This document shows positions 1 to 7,829 of a stretch of DNA of 64,000 bases, in pieces. The notes under the pieces are model-generated. The model did not search any database, was not told the origin of the DNA, and saw only the letters and a list, made by a program, of their open reading frames with translations. The stretch comes from Peptoclostridium sp. (GTDB taxonomy: Bacteria > Bacillota > Clostridia > Peptostreptococcales > Peptostreptococcaceae), in NCBI RefSeq assembly GCF_009881055.1, contig NZ_WXFG01000022.1, forward strand, positions 1 to 64,000. Direction: 5' to 3'. A program made the position numbers and the translations under genes. Position 1 is the stretch's first letter. Each line of letters starts with the position of its first letter.

Positions 1-47
1 TAATGCTTTATCATTTGTCTGATTTGGTCTTTACTTAAAATTCCCAT
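1..47 (-). CDS. N-terminus of a probable IS256-family transposase (partial)
   Basis: Only 15 codons are visible: MGILSKDQIRQMIKH. The start is ATG at base 47, with AAGGAGG upstream on the minus strand. The opening ILSK-(E/D)-Q-(I/L)-R is typical of the first residues of clostridial mutator-type (IS256) DDE transposases. The catalytic domain is outside the window, so whether the gene is intact cannot be told. It would be transcribed away from argJ, in the same direction as argCJ. Confidence 0.55.
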   Translation of the reverse strand, partial: MGILSKDQIRQMIKH

Positions 48-126
48 AGAAAAAGTGCGTACCTCCTTGAATGATAGTTTGATTATATCAATTCTAAGGA
101 AGATACACACTTTATTTTACACACTC
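1..126 (-). mobile_element. End of an IS256-family-like insertion sequence (truncated by window edge)
   Basis: The minus strand carries a good ribosome binding site (AAGGAGG) followed by an ORF start that runs off the left edge. The outer boundary is proposed near base 126, because the minus strand there reads GAGTGTGTAAAATAAAG, the kind of T/G-rich terminal sequence typical of IS256 (mutator-type) elements. The other end, target duplication and most of the transposase lie outside the window, so family and boundary are inference. Confidence 0.5.
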
Positions 127-153
127 AAATCCTGCCTTAAGGCAGGATTTTTT
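127..153 (+). terminator. Palindromic terminator-like hairpin downstream of argJ
   Basis: The sequence is a perfect palindrome: a 10-bp arm (AAATCCTGCC), TTAA, and the complementary arm. It is followed on the + strand by six T residues. On the minus strand, the direction of argJ, the T-run is much shorter, so argCJ termination here would be weak. It may instead shield the arg genes from the adjacent insertion sequence. Confidence 0.5.
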
Positions 154-192
154 AATGTTATTTTTAATAGAGTTAGTTGCTAGGGTGTTCGA

Positions 193-1407
193 TTAACTTT
201 TATACATCGCGTTAACCTTTACATAATCGTAGCTTAAGTCGCATCCCCAAGCCGTAGCGGAATGATCTCCCGCTTTGAGATCCACTGTTATGTTGACATA
301 CTCTCCTTGGAGTATTTTTTGAGCGTCATCCTCGCTAAAGCCTACCTCCATGCCGTTCTCGGCAATTTTGATCTGGCCTGATTCGTTCTTGAAGTAGATG
401 TCGACTGTGTCAGGATTGAAATCGGCTCCTGAATAGCCAATAGAACACATTATTCTTCCCCAGTTTGTATTGTTGCCGAAGAAGGCCGCCTTTACAAGAT
501 TCGACGAGATTACAGATCTGGCACACAGTCTTGCTGTCTCGAGTGAAGGGGCATTTATAATCTGCGCTTCGAGCAGTTTTGTGGCGCCTTCGCCATCGGA
601 AGCTATCATTTTGGCAAGCTCTGTATTTACATAGTCGAGTGCTTTCTTAAACTCGAAATAATCGTCTGATTCTGAAGTTATCATCTCGTTTCCTGCAAGC
701 CCGTTGGCAAGAACAAATGCGGTATCGTTTGTACTGGTGTCCCCGTCCACTGAAATCATGTTGTAGGAATCGTCAACACTTGACTTGAGAGCCTTTGATA
801 GCATCTGCTTGTTTATGCAAACGTCAGTTGCTATGAAAGAGAGCATTGTGCCCATGTTAGGGTGTATCATGCCCGAGCCCTTGGCCATGGCTCCTATAGT
901 CACCTTTTTTCCACCTATGCTTACGCTTACAGCTATTTCCTTGGGGAAGGAATCTGTAGTCATTATCGACTGGGCTGCATCGCTTCCGCCATCTTCAGAA
1001 AGTGCACTGCAGGCATTTTCGATACCCGTGAGCACTGTATCCATAGGCAGCTGGATGCCTATTATCCCGGTTGAAGCTACTAGCACATTTTTGGCATCTA
1101 TGCCAAGGCATGCGGCTGTCTTTTCGGCCATGGCTATGGCGTTGGCCATGCCCTGCTCACCAGTACACGCATTTGCATTGCCGCTGTTTACTATTATAGC
1201 CTGCGTTGTTTCGTTTTTTATGTTCTCCATGTCAAACAGCACTGGAGCAGCCTTGACCACGTTGGATGTGAATGTGGCGGCAGAAACCGCAGGCACGCTG
1301 CTGTATATTACGCTCATATCCTTTTTGTTCTTTTTAATGCCGCTGGCAATTCCTGAAGCTTTGAATCCGGGCACTGAAGTTACACCTTTGCTTGTCAATA
1401 TATCCAT
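193..1407 (-). CDS. argJ: Bifunctional glutamate N-acetyltransferase/ornithine acetyltransferase ArgJ
   Basis: ArgJ makes N-acetylglutamate and recycles the acetyl group from N-acetylornithine onto glutamate in cytoplasmic ornithine/arginine synthesis. It is 404 residues from the ATG at 1407, which follows AAAGGAG. An in-frame TTG 18 bases upstream overlaps that ribosome binding site and is rejected. The autocleavage region reads MIHPNMGTMLSF with the nucleophilic Thr at about residue 187; Gly precedes it where Ala is usual. Conserved NSGNANACTG and AKGSGMI blocks are present. It lies 20 bases after argC on the minus strand and shares its T-box leader. Whether the enzyme is truly bifunctional cannot be read from sequence, but no separate argA or argE is in the window. 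Confidence 0.95.
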   Translation of the reverse strand: MDILTSKGVTSVPGFKASGIASGIKKNKKDMSVIYSSVPAVSAATFTSNVVKAAPVLFDMENIKNETTQAIIVNSGNANACTGEQGMANAIAMAEKTAACLGIDAKNVLVASTGIIGIQLPMDTVLTGIENACSALSEDGGSDAAQSIMTTDSFPKEIAVSVSIGGKKVTIGAMAKGSGMIHPNMGTMLSFIATDVCINKQMLSKALKSSVDDSYNMISVDGDTSTNDTAFVLANGLAGNEMITSESDDYFEFKKALDYVNTELAKMIASDGEGATKLLEAQIINAPSLETARLCARSVISSNLVKAAFFGNNTNWGRIMCSIGYSGADFNPDTVDIYFKNESGQIKIAENGMEVGFSEDDAQKILQGEYVNITVDLKAGDHSATAWGCDLSYDYVKVNAMYKS

Positions 1408-1427
1408 TGTTTCATCTCCTTTCAAGA

Positions 1428-2465
1428 CTATGGGAATGTAGGGGCGAAATTTATGCCCGTTTTTTCATCAATTCCAAAAATAATATTCATATTCTGGACG
1501 GCCTGGCTGGCTGCGCCCTTCATAAGATTGTCTATAGCTGATACGACAACGATTCTGCCAGTCCTTTTGTCTACGGTAAATCCTATATGGCAGAAGTTCG
1601 AGGATTTGACCCATCTTGTTTCTGGAACGCCGTCTATTACCTTCACAAAAAATTCGTCACTGTAGAAATCATTGTAAAGCTTCACTATGTCTGATTTGTC
1701 ACACTTGTCGTTAAGCTTTGCATAGCAAGTCGAGAGTATTCCCCTGTTCATTGGAACAAGATGCGGAGTGAAGCTCATAATTATATCTTCTCCGCCGAGC
1801 AATGAGAGTTCCTGCTCAATCTCGGGAGTGTGTCTGTGGCTTCCAAGCTTGTAGGCCTTGATAGACTCGTTGACTTCTGTATATATGTTGGCTATGTCGG
1901 CAGACCTTCCGGCTCCTGAGACCCCTGATTTTGAATCCGCAATTATACTATTTGTGTCAATCAGGCGGCCCTTTAGAAGGGGTGCCAATGCAAGTATGAT
2001 TGAAGTCGGATAGCAGCCAGGGTTGGCAATTATCTTGGCATTTTTGATTGACTCTCTATGCAGCTCAGGAAGGCCATACACAGCTTTTTCAAGAAGGTTG
2101 GGGTAGCTGTGCTCAAGCTCGTACCACTCACTGTATGTCTCCTTGCTGCTTATTCTGTAATCGGCGCTTAGATCTATTACCTTTATGCCCCTGTCGTATG
2201 CCGCTTTAACCGCATCCATAGACTTGCCGTGAGGAAGTGAGCAGAACAGGACATCAATATTATCAAGCATTTCATAAGCTGTATTTGTAGAGACGCAAGT
2301 GTAATCCGCCACGCCCTGATAGTTCTTGTATATGCTTGAAAAAGAGGCGTCCTCATAGCTGTTGGTAGACAAGAAGCTTATTTCAACTTCCGGATGGTTT
2401 AAAAGCAGCCATGCAAGCTGCTGCCCCGCATAACCCGTAGAGCCCATAATTCCTGCTTTTATCAT
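1428..2465 (-). CDS. argC: N-acetyl-gamma-glutamyl-phosphate reductase ArgC
   Basis: ArgC reduces N-acetylglutamyl phosphate to the semialdehyde with NADPH, the step after ArgB. It has 345 residues, normal for the family. The nucleotide-binding loop GSTGYAGQQL is at residues 8-17, and the catalytic cysteine is Cys151 in ANPGCYPTS. The family block VYGLPELHR is near residue 130. The start is ATG at 2465, with AAAGGATG just upstream on the minus strand. It is first in the argC-argJ unit, about 127 bases downstream of the terminator arm of an Arg-type T-box leader. Confidence 0.96.
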   Translation of the reverse strand: MIKAGIMGSTGYAGQQLAWLLLNHPEVEISFLSTNSYEDASFSSIYKNYQGVADYTCVSTNTAYEMLDNIDVLFCSLPHGKSMDAVKAAYDRGIKVIDLSADYRISSKETYSEWYELEHSYPNLLEKAVYGLPELHRESIKNAKIIANPGCYPTSIILALAPLLKGRLIDTNSIIADSKSGVSGAGRSADIANIYTEVNESIKAYKLGSHRHTPEIEQELSLLGGEDIIMSFTPHLVPMNRGILSTCYAKLNDKCDKSDIVKLYNDFYSDEFFVKVIDGVPETRWVKSSNFCHIGFTVDKRTGRIVVVSAIDNLMKGAASQAVQNMNIIFGIDEKTGINFAPTFP

Positions 2466-2591
2466 TCAAAACATCCTTTCGATAGTATAATTTTTTTTTA
2501 AAGCTAAAACTATCAGAACAACGTTAAATTTCGCATGTTCTGTGGTATTAAAATACCCTAATTAGGTTTTAGTAAATCAGACTGCGAGTAT

Positions 2592-2850
2592 AAAAAAAGC
2601 CTTCGTCTCTTGTATAAACAAGAAAGAGACGAAGGCTGATTCGCGGTACCACTCTTTTTAAAACGGCAGAAATGCTGCCATTTTATCTCAAAAGCTTTAA
2701 CGGGCTGACCGGATTTTTCTACTCGAATATGCCTGTGCATACCTTTGGAAAAACCTCTTCATGGATACGTTTCGGCAAAGCTATGTGCCGGGCTCCCACC
2801 GCCGCCGGCTCGCTGTACAACAATCACAGTACCTACTCTTCCAATCGCAA
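2592..2850 (-). promoter_or_regulatory. T-box leader (Arg, CGU specifier) controlling argCJ
   Basis: On the minus strand, Stem I begins with GGAAGAGTAGG (loop E AGUA). The distal-loop motif is GGCGGTGGGAGCC. The specifier loop reads GAAACGTA, giving codon CGU (Arg) at bases 2769-2767. The T-box bulge AGAGTGGTACCGCG is at 2656-2641. The intrinsic terminator is a perfect stem AGCCTTCGTCTCTT with its complement and seven T residues ending at 2592. UGGU would pair with the ACCA end of an A73 tRNA. Uncharged tRNA-Arg is expected to stabilise the antiterminator and allow argCJ transcription. Confidence 0.92.
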
Positions 2851-2881
2851 GATTTAAATTATAAAGTTTTATTAGTATTGA

Positions 2882-2910
2882 ATGATAAGGCAATTCGTCG
2901 TATAAGTCAA
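2882..2910 (-). promoter_or_regulatory. Promoter of argC-argJ
   Basis: On the minus strand TTGACT (2910-2905) and TATCAT (2887-2882) are separated by 17 bases. The predicted start point is about 25 bases before T-box Stem I. Confidence 0.75.
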
Positions 2911-3026
2911 TACTAAAAAATAATTTTTATGAATATGCATATTTTGGCTGTCAGTGGGAATAGATATCAATGGGGAGCCTATCTGAGAAATTGTATTCGC
3001 TGACTGAAAAAATAAAAAATTATTTG

Positions 3027-3055
3027 TTGACACGTAATATCATGTAATATATAAT
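3027..3055 (+). promoter_or_regulatory. Promoter of argB-argF-argD
   Basis: A perfect consensus pair: TTGACA (3027-3032) and TATAAT (3050-3055) with a 17-base spacer. It lies about 55 bases before the start of the argB T-box and divergent from the argC promoter. Confidence 0.88.
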
Positions 3056-3116
3056 TGGCTTAAATTAAATGAAATATGCAAGTAAATCAGCGAAAAATTC
3101 AATATCATCAAATTCA

Positions 3117-3364
3117 GTGACGGGGAAAGTAGGTTGTGACAAGGCTCAAAGCGAGCCGGAGAAGGTGGAAGTCCGGCAGTACATCATTTCTGAAACGTAC
3201 CCCTGAGAAGATTCCTTGAAATCATATCGAGAGTATGGGGATTCGGCTGTGGCCGTTATTTTATTACGAGTGAGTCCGGGCTGCAAAGCAGCGGACTAAA
3301 AAGAGTGGTATCACGGAAGGCTTTCGTCTCTTATTTTTATGGTAAGAAGCGCAGGTCTTTTTTT
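3117..3364 (+). promoter_or_regulatory. T-box leader (Arg, CGU specifier) controlling argBFD
   Basis: Stem I starts GGGGAAAGTAGG, and the distal motif is GGAGAAGGTGGAAGTCC. The specifier loop reads GAAACGTA with CGU at 3196-3198, the same as in the argC leader. The T-box bulge is AGAGTGGTATCACG at 3302-3315. Its helix A2 arm is ACG instead of GCG and still pairs with CGU, so the change preserves structure. The terminator (3316-3364) is a long imperfect hairpin with two mismatches and several G-U pairs before a T7 run, clearly weaker than that of the argC leader. Confidence 0.9.
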
Positions 3365-3426
3365 ATTACAGCCAATGCAGCAACAGCAAATAAAAAAACC
3401 AAATTTCAAAAAATTCTGGAGGTGGC

Positions 3427-4308
3427 ATGATGGATTTTTCTGGTGGCAAGGTTAAAGTACTTACCGAGGCGCTGCCATATATCAAGAAGTTTCAAGACAA
3501 AATATTTGTCATAAAATACGGCGGCAGCATAATGAGCAATGAAGAGGCGAAGGACGCATTCATAAAAGATGTGGCGCTGCTTAAACTTGTTGGTATAAAC
3601 ATAGTGCTGGTACATGGAGGCGGTCCTGACATATCAGGCATGCTCAAAAAGCTAAATATACAGACCAAGTTTGTCAAGGGCCTGAGAGTCACAGACCAGC
3701 AGACTGTGGAAGTGGTTGAGATGGTGCTCTCGGGCAAGGTTAACAAGGAGCTGGCTTCAAGGCTCTCAAGCCACGGCATAAAGGCAGTTGGAATAAGCGG
3801 AAGGGACAGCAACATAGTCACAGCCAAAAAGAAATACCTTGAAGACGGAGATGAGCTCATTGACATCGGCTTTGTCGGTGAGGTTACAAGCATTAACAAG
3901 GAGCTCCTCATAGATCTTATCAAGGCGGATTATCTTCCGGTGATATCGCCTGTGGGCTGCGATGAGACAGGTCAGATATACAACGTAAATGCGGACTATG
4001 TCGCAGGAGCTATAAGCTCTGTGCTGCAGGCCGAAAAACTGATACTCCTTACAGATGTAAAGGGGCTCTTCAAGGACATACAGGACGAATCGAGCTTCAT
4101 ATCGGAAATTACAGTGCCGGGGATTGTTGAATATATCAGAAGCGGCGTGATAAAGGGCGGCATGATTCCAAAGATGGAGTGCTGCATGCAAAGCATCGAG
4201 GAGGGCACTAAGAACATACACCTTGTGAACGGGAATGTCGAGCACAGCCTTTTGCTGGAGATATTCACAAAGGCCGGAATAGGAACAATGGTAAAAGGGG
4301 AGGAATAG
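3427..4308 (+). CDS. argB: Acetylglutamate kinase ArgB
   Basis: ArgB phosphorylates N-acetylglutamate with ATP, the second step to ornithine. It has about 293 residues, normal for the amino-acid kinase fold. Visible motifs are KYGGS (residues 30-34, phosphate binding), HGGGPDIS (63-70), NVNAD, LTDVKGLF and GGMIPKM near the C-terminus. Two adjacent ATG codons (3427 and 3430) follow GGAGG at 3418-3422. The second has the better spacing, so the true N-terminus may be one residue shorter. It is first gene after the + strand Arg T-box, and argF follows after 2 bases. Confidence 0.95.
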   Translation: MMDFSGGKVKVLTEALPYIKKFQDKIFVIKYGGSIMSNEEAKDAFIKDVALLKLVGINIVLVHGGGPDISGMLKKLNIQTKFVKGLRVTDQQTVEVVEMVLSGKVNKELASRLSSHGIKAVGISGRDSNIVTAKKKYLEDGDELIDIGFVGEVTSINKELLIDLIKADYLPVISPVGCDETGQIYNVNADYVAGAISSVLQAEKLILLTDVKGLFKDIQDESSFISEITVPGIVEYIRSGVIKGGMIPKMECCMQSIEEGTKNIHLVNGNVEHSLLLEIFTKAGIGTMVKGEE

Positions 4309-4310
4309 GA

Positions 4311-5303
4311 ATGCAGAGTCTAAAAGGAAGAAGCTTTCTAAAACTAAAGGATTTTTCAAGCGAGGAAATAGCATACATGCTCGAGCTTTCAAAAAAGCTA
4401 AAGCAAAAGAAAAAATCGGGTGAAAAGGGCAGCCTGCTATCAGGCAAAAATATAGTGCTTCTCTTTGAAAAAACATCGACAAGAACAAGATGCGCGTTCG
4501 AGGTTGCAGCCTACGACGAGGGCGCAAATGTGACATTCCTGTCCAATTCACAGTTTGGCAAGAAGGAGTCTGTAGAGGATTCGGCAAAAGTGCTGGGAAG
4601 ATTCTATGACGGAATACAGTTCAGAGGCTTTGAACAGGAAACGGTAAAGATGCTTGCTGACTATTCAGGCGTGCCTGTGTGGAACGGACTTACAGACCTT
4701 GCGCACCCCACTCAGACGCTTGCGGATTTCCTGACTATAATGGAGCACGTGGACAAGCCCCTTTCTCAGGTGAAGCTTGTATACGTGGGTGATGCCAGAA
4801 ACAATGTATGCAATTCCCTTATAGTTGGCAGCGCAAAGATGGGCATGAATTTTGTGGCTTTAGCGCCGAAAGAGCTATGGCCTTCGCCGGAGCTGCTTGA
4901 GGAAATGAAGGCAGTATGCGATGAAACCGGTGCAAGCATAAGCGTCACTGACAGCATGGACGACATAGAGGGCGCAGATGCTGTATACACAGATGTTTGG
5001 GTTTCTATGGGAGAAGAGGACATGTTCGCGGAGAGAATAAAGCAGCTCCTTCCATACCAGGTGAACATGGAGATGATGAAAAAGATAGGCTCAGACAGCT
5101 CCATATTCCTCCACTGCCTCCCTTCCTACCACGACCTTAACACGGAAGTTGGAATGGACGTGTTTGAAAAATTCGGCCTTGAGGAGATGGAAGTGACAGA
5201 TGAGGTTTTCAGAGCTCCTATGTCCAAGGTGTTCGACCAGGCCGAGAACAGGCTGCACACGATAAAGGCTGTAATGGTAGCGACGCTTTCGGACCAGGAA
5301 TAA
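4311..5303 (+). CDS. argF: Ornithine carbamoyltransferase ArgF
   Basis: This enzyme joins carbamoyl phosphate and ornithine to make citrulline. It has 330 residues. Carbamoyl-phosphate binding motif STRTR is at residues 56-60, HPTQ at 132-135, and the ornithine-side catalytic HCLP at 268-271. The start is ATG at 4311, two bases after the argB stop, with GGGGAGGAATAGG upstream, so translation is probably coupled. The neighbours and the Arg T-box point to biosynthesis rather than an arginine deiminase pathway. No argG, argH or carAB is visible in the window. Confidence 0.95.
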   Translation: MQSLKGRSFLKLKDFSSEEIAYMLELSKKLKQKKKSGEKGSLLSGKNIVLLFEKTSTRTRCAFEVAAYDEGANVTFLSNSQFGKKESVEDSAKVLGRFYDGIQFRGFEQETVKMLADYSGVPVWNGLTDLAHPTQTLADFLTIMEHVDKPLSQVKLVYVGDARNNVCNSLIVGSAKMGMNFVALAPKELWPSPELLEEMKAVCDETGASISVTDSMDDIEGADAVYTDVWVSMGEEDMFAERIKQLLPYQVNMEMMKKIGSDSSIFLHCLPSYHDLNTEVGMDVFEKFGLEEMEVTDEVFRAPMSKVFDQAENRLHTIKAVMVATLSDQE

Positions 5304-5351
5304 AGGAGCACGGGAATATAAGGTTACTAAGAGATTACGGGGTGATAAATA

Positions 5352-6533
5352 ATGGGGAAGACTAAATTCATGAGCACATACTGCAGGTTCGATTTGACTT
5401 TCGAAACAGGCAAGGGTGCCAAACTATACGATTCAAACGGCAAGGAGTATATAGATTTTGTGTCGGGCGTGGCGGTAAACTGCCTTGGGCACTCGCATCC
5501 TTCATTGGTCGAGGCAATAAAAACTCAGAGCGAAAAGCTGATACACATATCAAACCTCTACTGGAGCCAGAACCAGATGGACCTTGCAAAAAGGCTGTGT
5601 GAGCTGAGCGACCACGACCAGGTTTTCTTTTCAAACAGCGGAGCCGAGGCGGTCGAAACCGCCCTCAAGCTGGCAAAAAAATACGGCAGGATTTCAGGTG
5701 GCGAAGCAAAGCATAAGATTCTCTATATGAGCGATTCATTCCACGGCAGGACCATTGGTGCACTGTCGGTGACCGGAAGCTCTGATAACAAGTATCAGAA
5801 GGACTTCATGCCTCTGATGCCGGGCACGGTCAGCGTGAAATTCAATGATATTGAAGACCTGAGAGCCAAATTCGACAAGGACGTTTGTGCCGTCATAGTC
5901 GAGCCGGTGCAGGGCGAGGGAGGACTTGTTCCTGCTGCGGCAGAGTTCCTGAGCGCGATGAGAAGCTTGTGCGATGAAAATGACGCCGTCCTGATATTCG
6001 ACGAGGTGCAGTGCGGCATGGGAAGGATGGGCACGATATTCGCATACCAAAGCTTCGGCGTGATTCCCGATGTGATATGCATGGCAAAGGGCCTTGGAGG
6101 AGGATTCCCAATAGGCGCCACGCTCGCTGTAAAAAAAGTCGGGGATGCATTCACTTACGGCGACCACGGCTGCACATTCGGCGGCAATCCTCTTGCCTGC
6201 GCTGTTGCGCTTGCAGTTCTTAAGGAACTCTCTGAAGGCAAGGTGGCTGAAGGAGTAAATGAAAAGAGCGCCTATTTATACGGAAAGCTTGAGGAACTGG
6301 CCAAAACGCACGGTGCCATTGTCGAATTAAGGGGCAAAGGACTGCTTGCGGGCATGCAACTTTCCTGCGACACTTCGCAGTTTGTAAACGGAGCAATAGA
6401 TAACGGGCTGTTGCTTGCCAAGGCCGGAGGAAATGTGATAAGGCTCATGCCGCCTCTTAACGTTGAAAACAGGGACATGGATGCTGCAATTGAAATAATC
6501 GGCAAAGTACTCTCAGAGATGGAGAGCGAATAG
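5352..6533 (+). CDS. argD: Acetylornithine aminotransferase ArgD
   Basis: A PLP-dependent class III transaminase that converts N-acetylglutamate semialdehyde to N-acetylornithine. It has 393 residues. The cofactor aspartate lies in FDEVQCGMGRMG (Asp217), and the Schiff-base lysine is Lys246 in CMAKGLGGGFPIG. The start is ATG at 5352 after GGGGTGAT. It is the last gene of argB-argF-argD, 48 bases after argF, and is closed by a strong hairpin terminator. Family members can also act on succinyl-diaminopimelate; the operon supports the arginine role. Confidence 0.95.
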   Translation: MGKTKFMSTYCRFDLTFETGKGAKLYDSNGKEYIDFVSGVAVNCLGHSHPSLVEAIKTQSEKLIHISNLYWSQNQMDLAKRLCELSDHDQVFFSNSGAEAVETALKLAKKYGRISGGEAKHKILYMSDSFHGRTIGALSVTGSSDNKYQKDFMPLMPGTVSVKFNDIEDLRAKFDKDVCAVIVEPVQGEGGLVPAAAEFLSAMRSLCDENDAVLIFDEVQCGMGRMGTIFAYQSFGVIPDVICMAKGLGGGFPIGATLAVKKVGDAFTYGDHGCTFGGNPLACAVALAVLKELSEGKVAEGVNEKSAYLYGKLEELAKTHGAIVELRGKGLLAGMQLSCDTSQFVNGAIDNGLLLAKAGGNVIRLMPPLNVENRDMDAAIEIIGKVLSEMESE

Positions 6534-6545
6534 AAATTGAAAGAG

Positions 6546-6573
6546 AAAACCGCGTGCATAGCATGCGGTTTTT
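6546..6573 (+). terminator. Terminator after argD
   Basis: The hairpin AAACCGCGTGC-ATA-GCATGCGGTTT is followed by a T-run. It closes the argBFD unit. Confidence 0.85.
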
Positions 6574-6594
6574 GCTGTTATTATTGTAAACTTA

Positions 6595-6603
6595 TGCTAT
6601 AAT
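6595..6603 (+). promoter_or_regulatory. Extended -10 promoter for the steA cluster
   Basis: TGCTATAAT (an extended -10 element) lies about 75 bases upstream of the steA start. No convincing -35 hexamer is seen at the usual distance. Confidence 0.5.
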
Positions 6604-6677
6604 TAGTCTTGTTTATAATTTGTTTAAATTATGTTAAGTTGGATTTACATAAAAATAGAAACGAAGGAGTATGCGTT

Positions 6678-7802
6678 ATGAAGATAAAAGCTCCCATCAG
6701 AATTGACAGGAAGACAAAGAACCTGGCAAAAAGAATAAGTCCGGGAGAAATTGCAGTAATAAACCACAGAGACATTGACGAGGTGGCCGCCAATTCACTT
6801 GTGGAAAAGAAAATAAAGGCCGTCGTAAATGCAGACTTGTCTATAAGCGGCAAATACCCGAACAAGGGGCCTGAGATTCTCAGCGAAAAGGGCATAATAC
6901 TGATAGACAACGCCGGCATTCACATATTTGAGGTGCTGAAGGAAGAAGACATAATAGAGATTGATGAAGACGGCAGTATTTACAAGGACAGTGAGCTGAT
7001 AGGCAAGGGCGAGATTCTCAACGAAGACAGGATAAAGGAGTTGCTGGAGATTGCATACGGCAACCTTTCCCAGGAGCTTGAAAACTTCATAGATAACACC
7101 ATAGAGTACGCGAAGAAGGAAAAAGGTTTCATATTAGGGGACATAGGCATGCCCAAAACATCCGTAGACATGCAGGGCAGGCACGCGCTGGTTGTGGTGA
7201 GGGGACAAAACTACAAGGACGACCTGAGCGCCATACTGTCTTATATAGAAGAAGTAAAGCCGGTACTTATAGGCGTGGACGGCGGTGCGGACGCTCTTTT
7301 GGAATTTGGCTACAAGCCGGACATAATAGTGGGCGACATGGACAGCGTAAGCGACAAGAGCCTTCAAACCAGCAAGGAGATAATTGTCCACGCGTATCCT
7401 GACGGCAGGGCACCTGGACTCAAAAGAGTCGAGGACATAGGCCTGAAGCCCATAGTGTTTCCAGCTATTGGAACAAGCGAGGACATAGCCATGCTCTTGG
7501 CATACGAAAATGGTGCGGAGCTGATTGTGGCGCTTGGAACGCATTCTAACATAATAGACTTCCTTGAAAAGGGCAGAAAAGGTATGTCAAGCACATTCCT
7601 GGTGCGAATGAAGATTGGCTCCAAGCTCATAGACGCTAAAGGCGTAAGCATGCTCTACAGGAGCCAGCTCAAGATCAAGTATATATGGGGCCTGATAATT
7701 GCGGCTCTCTTTCCTGTGTTCATTGTGGCATATCTTTCGCCGCCGATACAGCAAGTGCTCAGGATAATGGAGCTGAAAATGAAATTTTTGATGGACCTGT
7801 AA
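6678..7802 (+). CDS. steA: SteA-like protein (thiamine-pyrophosphokinase-related fold, C-terminal membrane anchor)
   Basis: It has 374 residues from ATG 6678, which follows GAAGGAG; a longer TTG-started reading is rejected. Residues 165-325 resemble the nucleotide-binding fold of thiamine pyrophosphokinase, with DGGADALL (201-208) and GDMDSV (219-224). One hydrophobic helix lies at about 335-353, and the short tail would follow the membrane segment. This layout matches the SteA family, which in Corynebacterium pairs with SteB at the division site. The next gene is indeed a SteB/MctB-like protein. Thiamine pyrophosphokinase activity is unlikely given the fused N-terminal domain and anchor. The role in cell envelope or division is inferred from family and context. 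Confidence 0.82.
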   Translation: MKIKAPIRIDRKTKNLAKRISPGEIAVINHRDIDEVAANSLVEKKIKAVVNADLSISGKYPNKGPEILSEKGIILIDNAGIHIFEVLKEEDIIEIDEDGSIYKDSELIGKGEILNEDRIKELLEIAYGNLSQELENFIDNTIEYAKKEKGFILGDIGMPKTSVDMQGRHALVVVRGQNYKDDLSAILSYIEEVKPVLIGVDGGADALLEFGYKPDIIVGDMDSVSDKSLQTSKEIIVHAYPDGRAPGLKRVEDIGLKPIVFPAIGTSEDIAMLLAYENGAELIVALGTHSNIIDFLEKGRKGMSSTFLVRMKIGSKLIDAKGVSMLYRSQLKIKYIWGLIIAALFPVFIVAYLSPPIQQVLRIMELKMKFLMDL

Positions 7803-7829
7803 ATGAGGAATTGAAAAGGGGAGAAAACA

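Noticed and set aside
785..1441. 218-residue + strand ORF opposite argJ
   Set aside because: Lies in the antisense frame of argJ, has no ribosome binding site and shows no recognisable family.
2921..2946. TGAATATGCATATT resembling an ArgR/AhrC box between the two arg promoters
   Set aside because: Only a partial match in an AT-rich stretch, and T-boxes already explain arginine control.
2940..3110. Possible small ORF or sRNA between the divergent arg promoters
   Set aside because: No ribosome binding site with a start codon and no terminator; the space is occupied by promoter elements.
3766..4587. 273-residue minus-strand ORF opposite argB and argF
   Set aside because: Spans two clear + strand genes; composition is that of an antisense frame.
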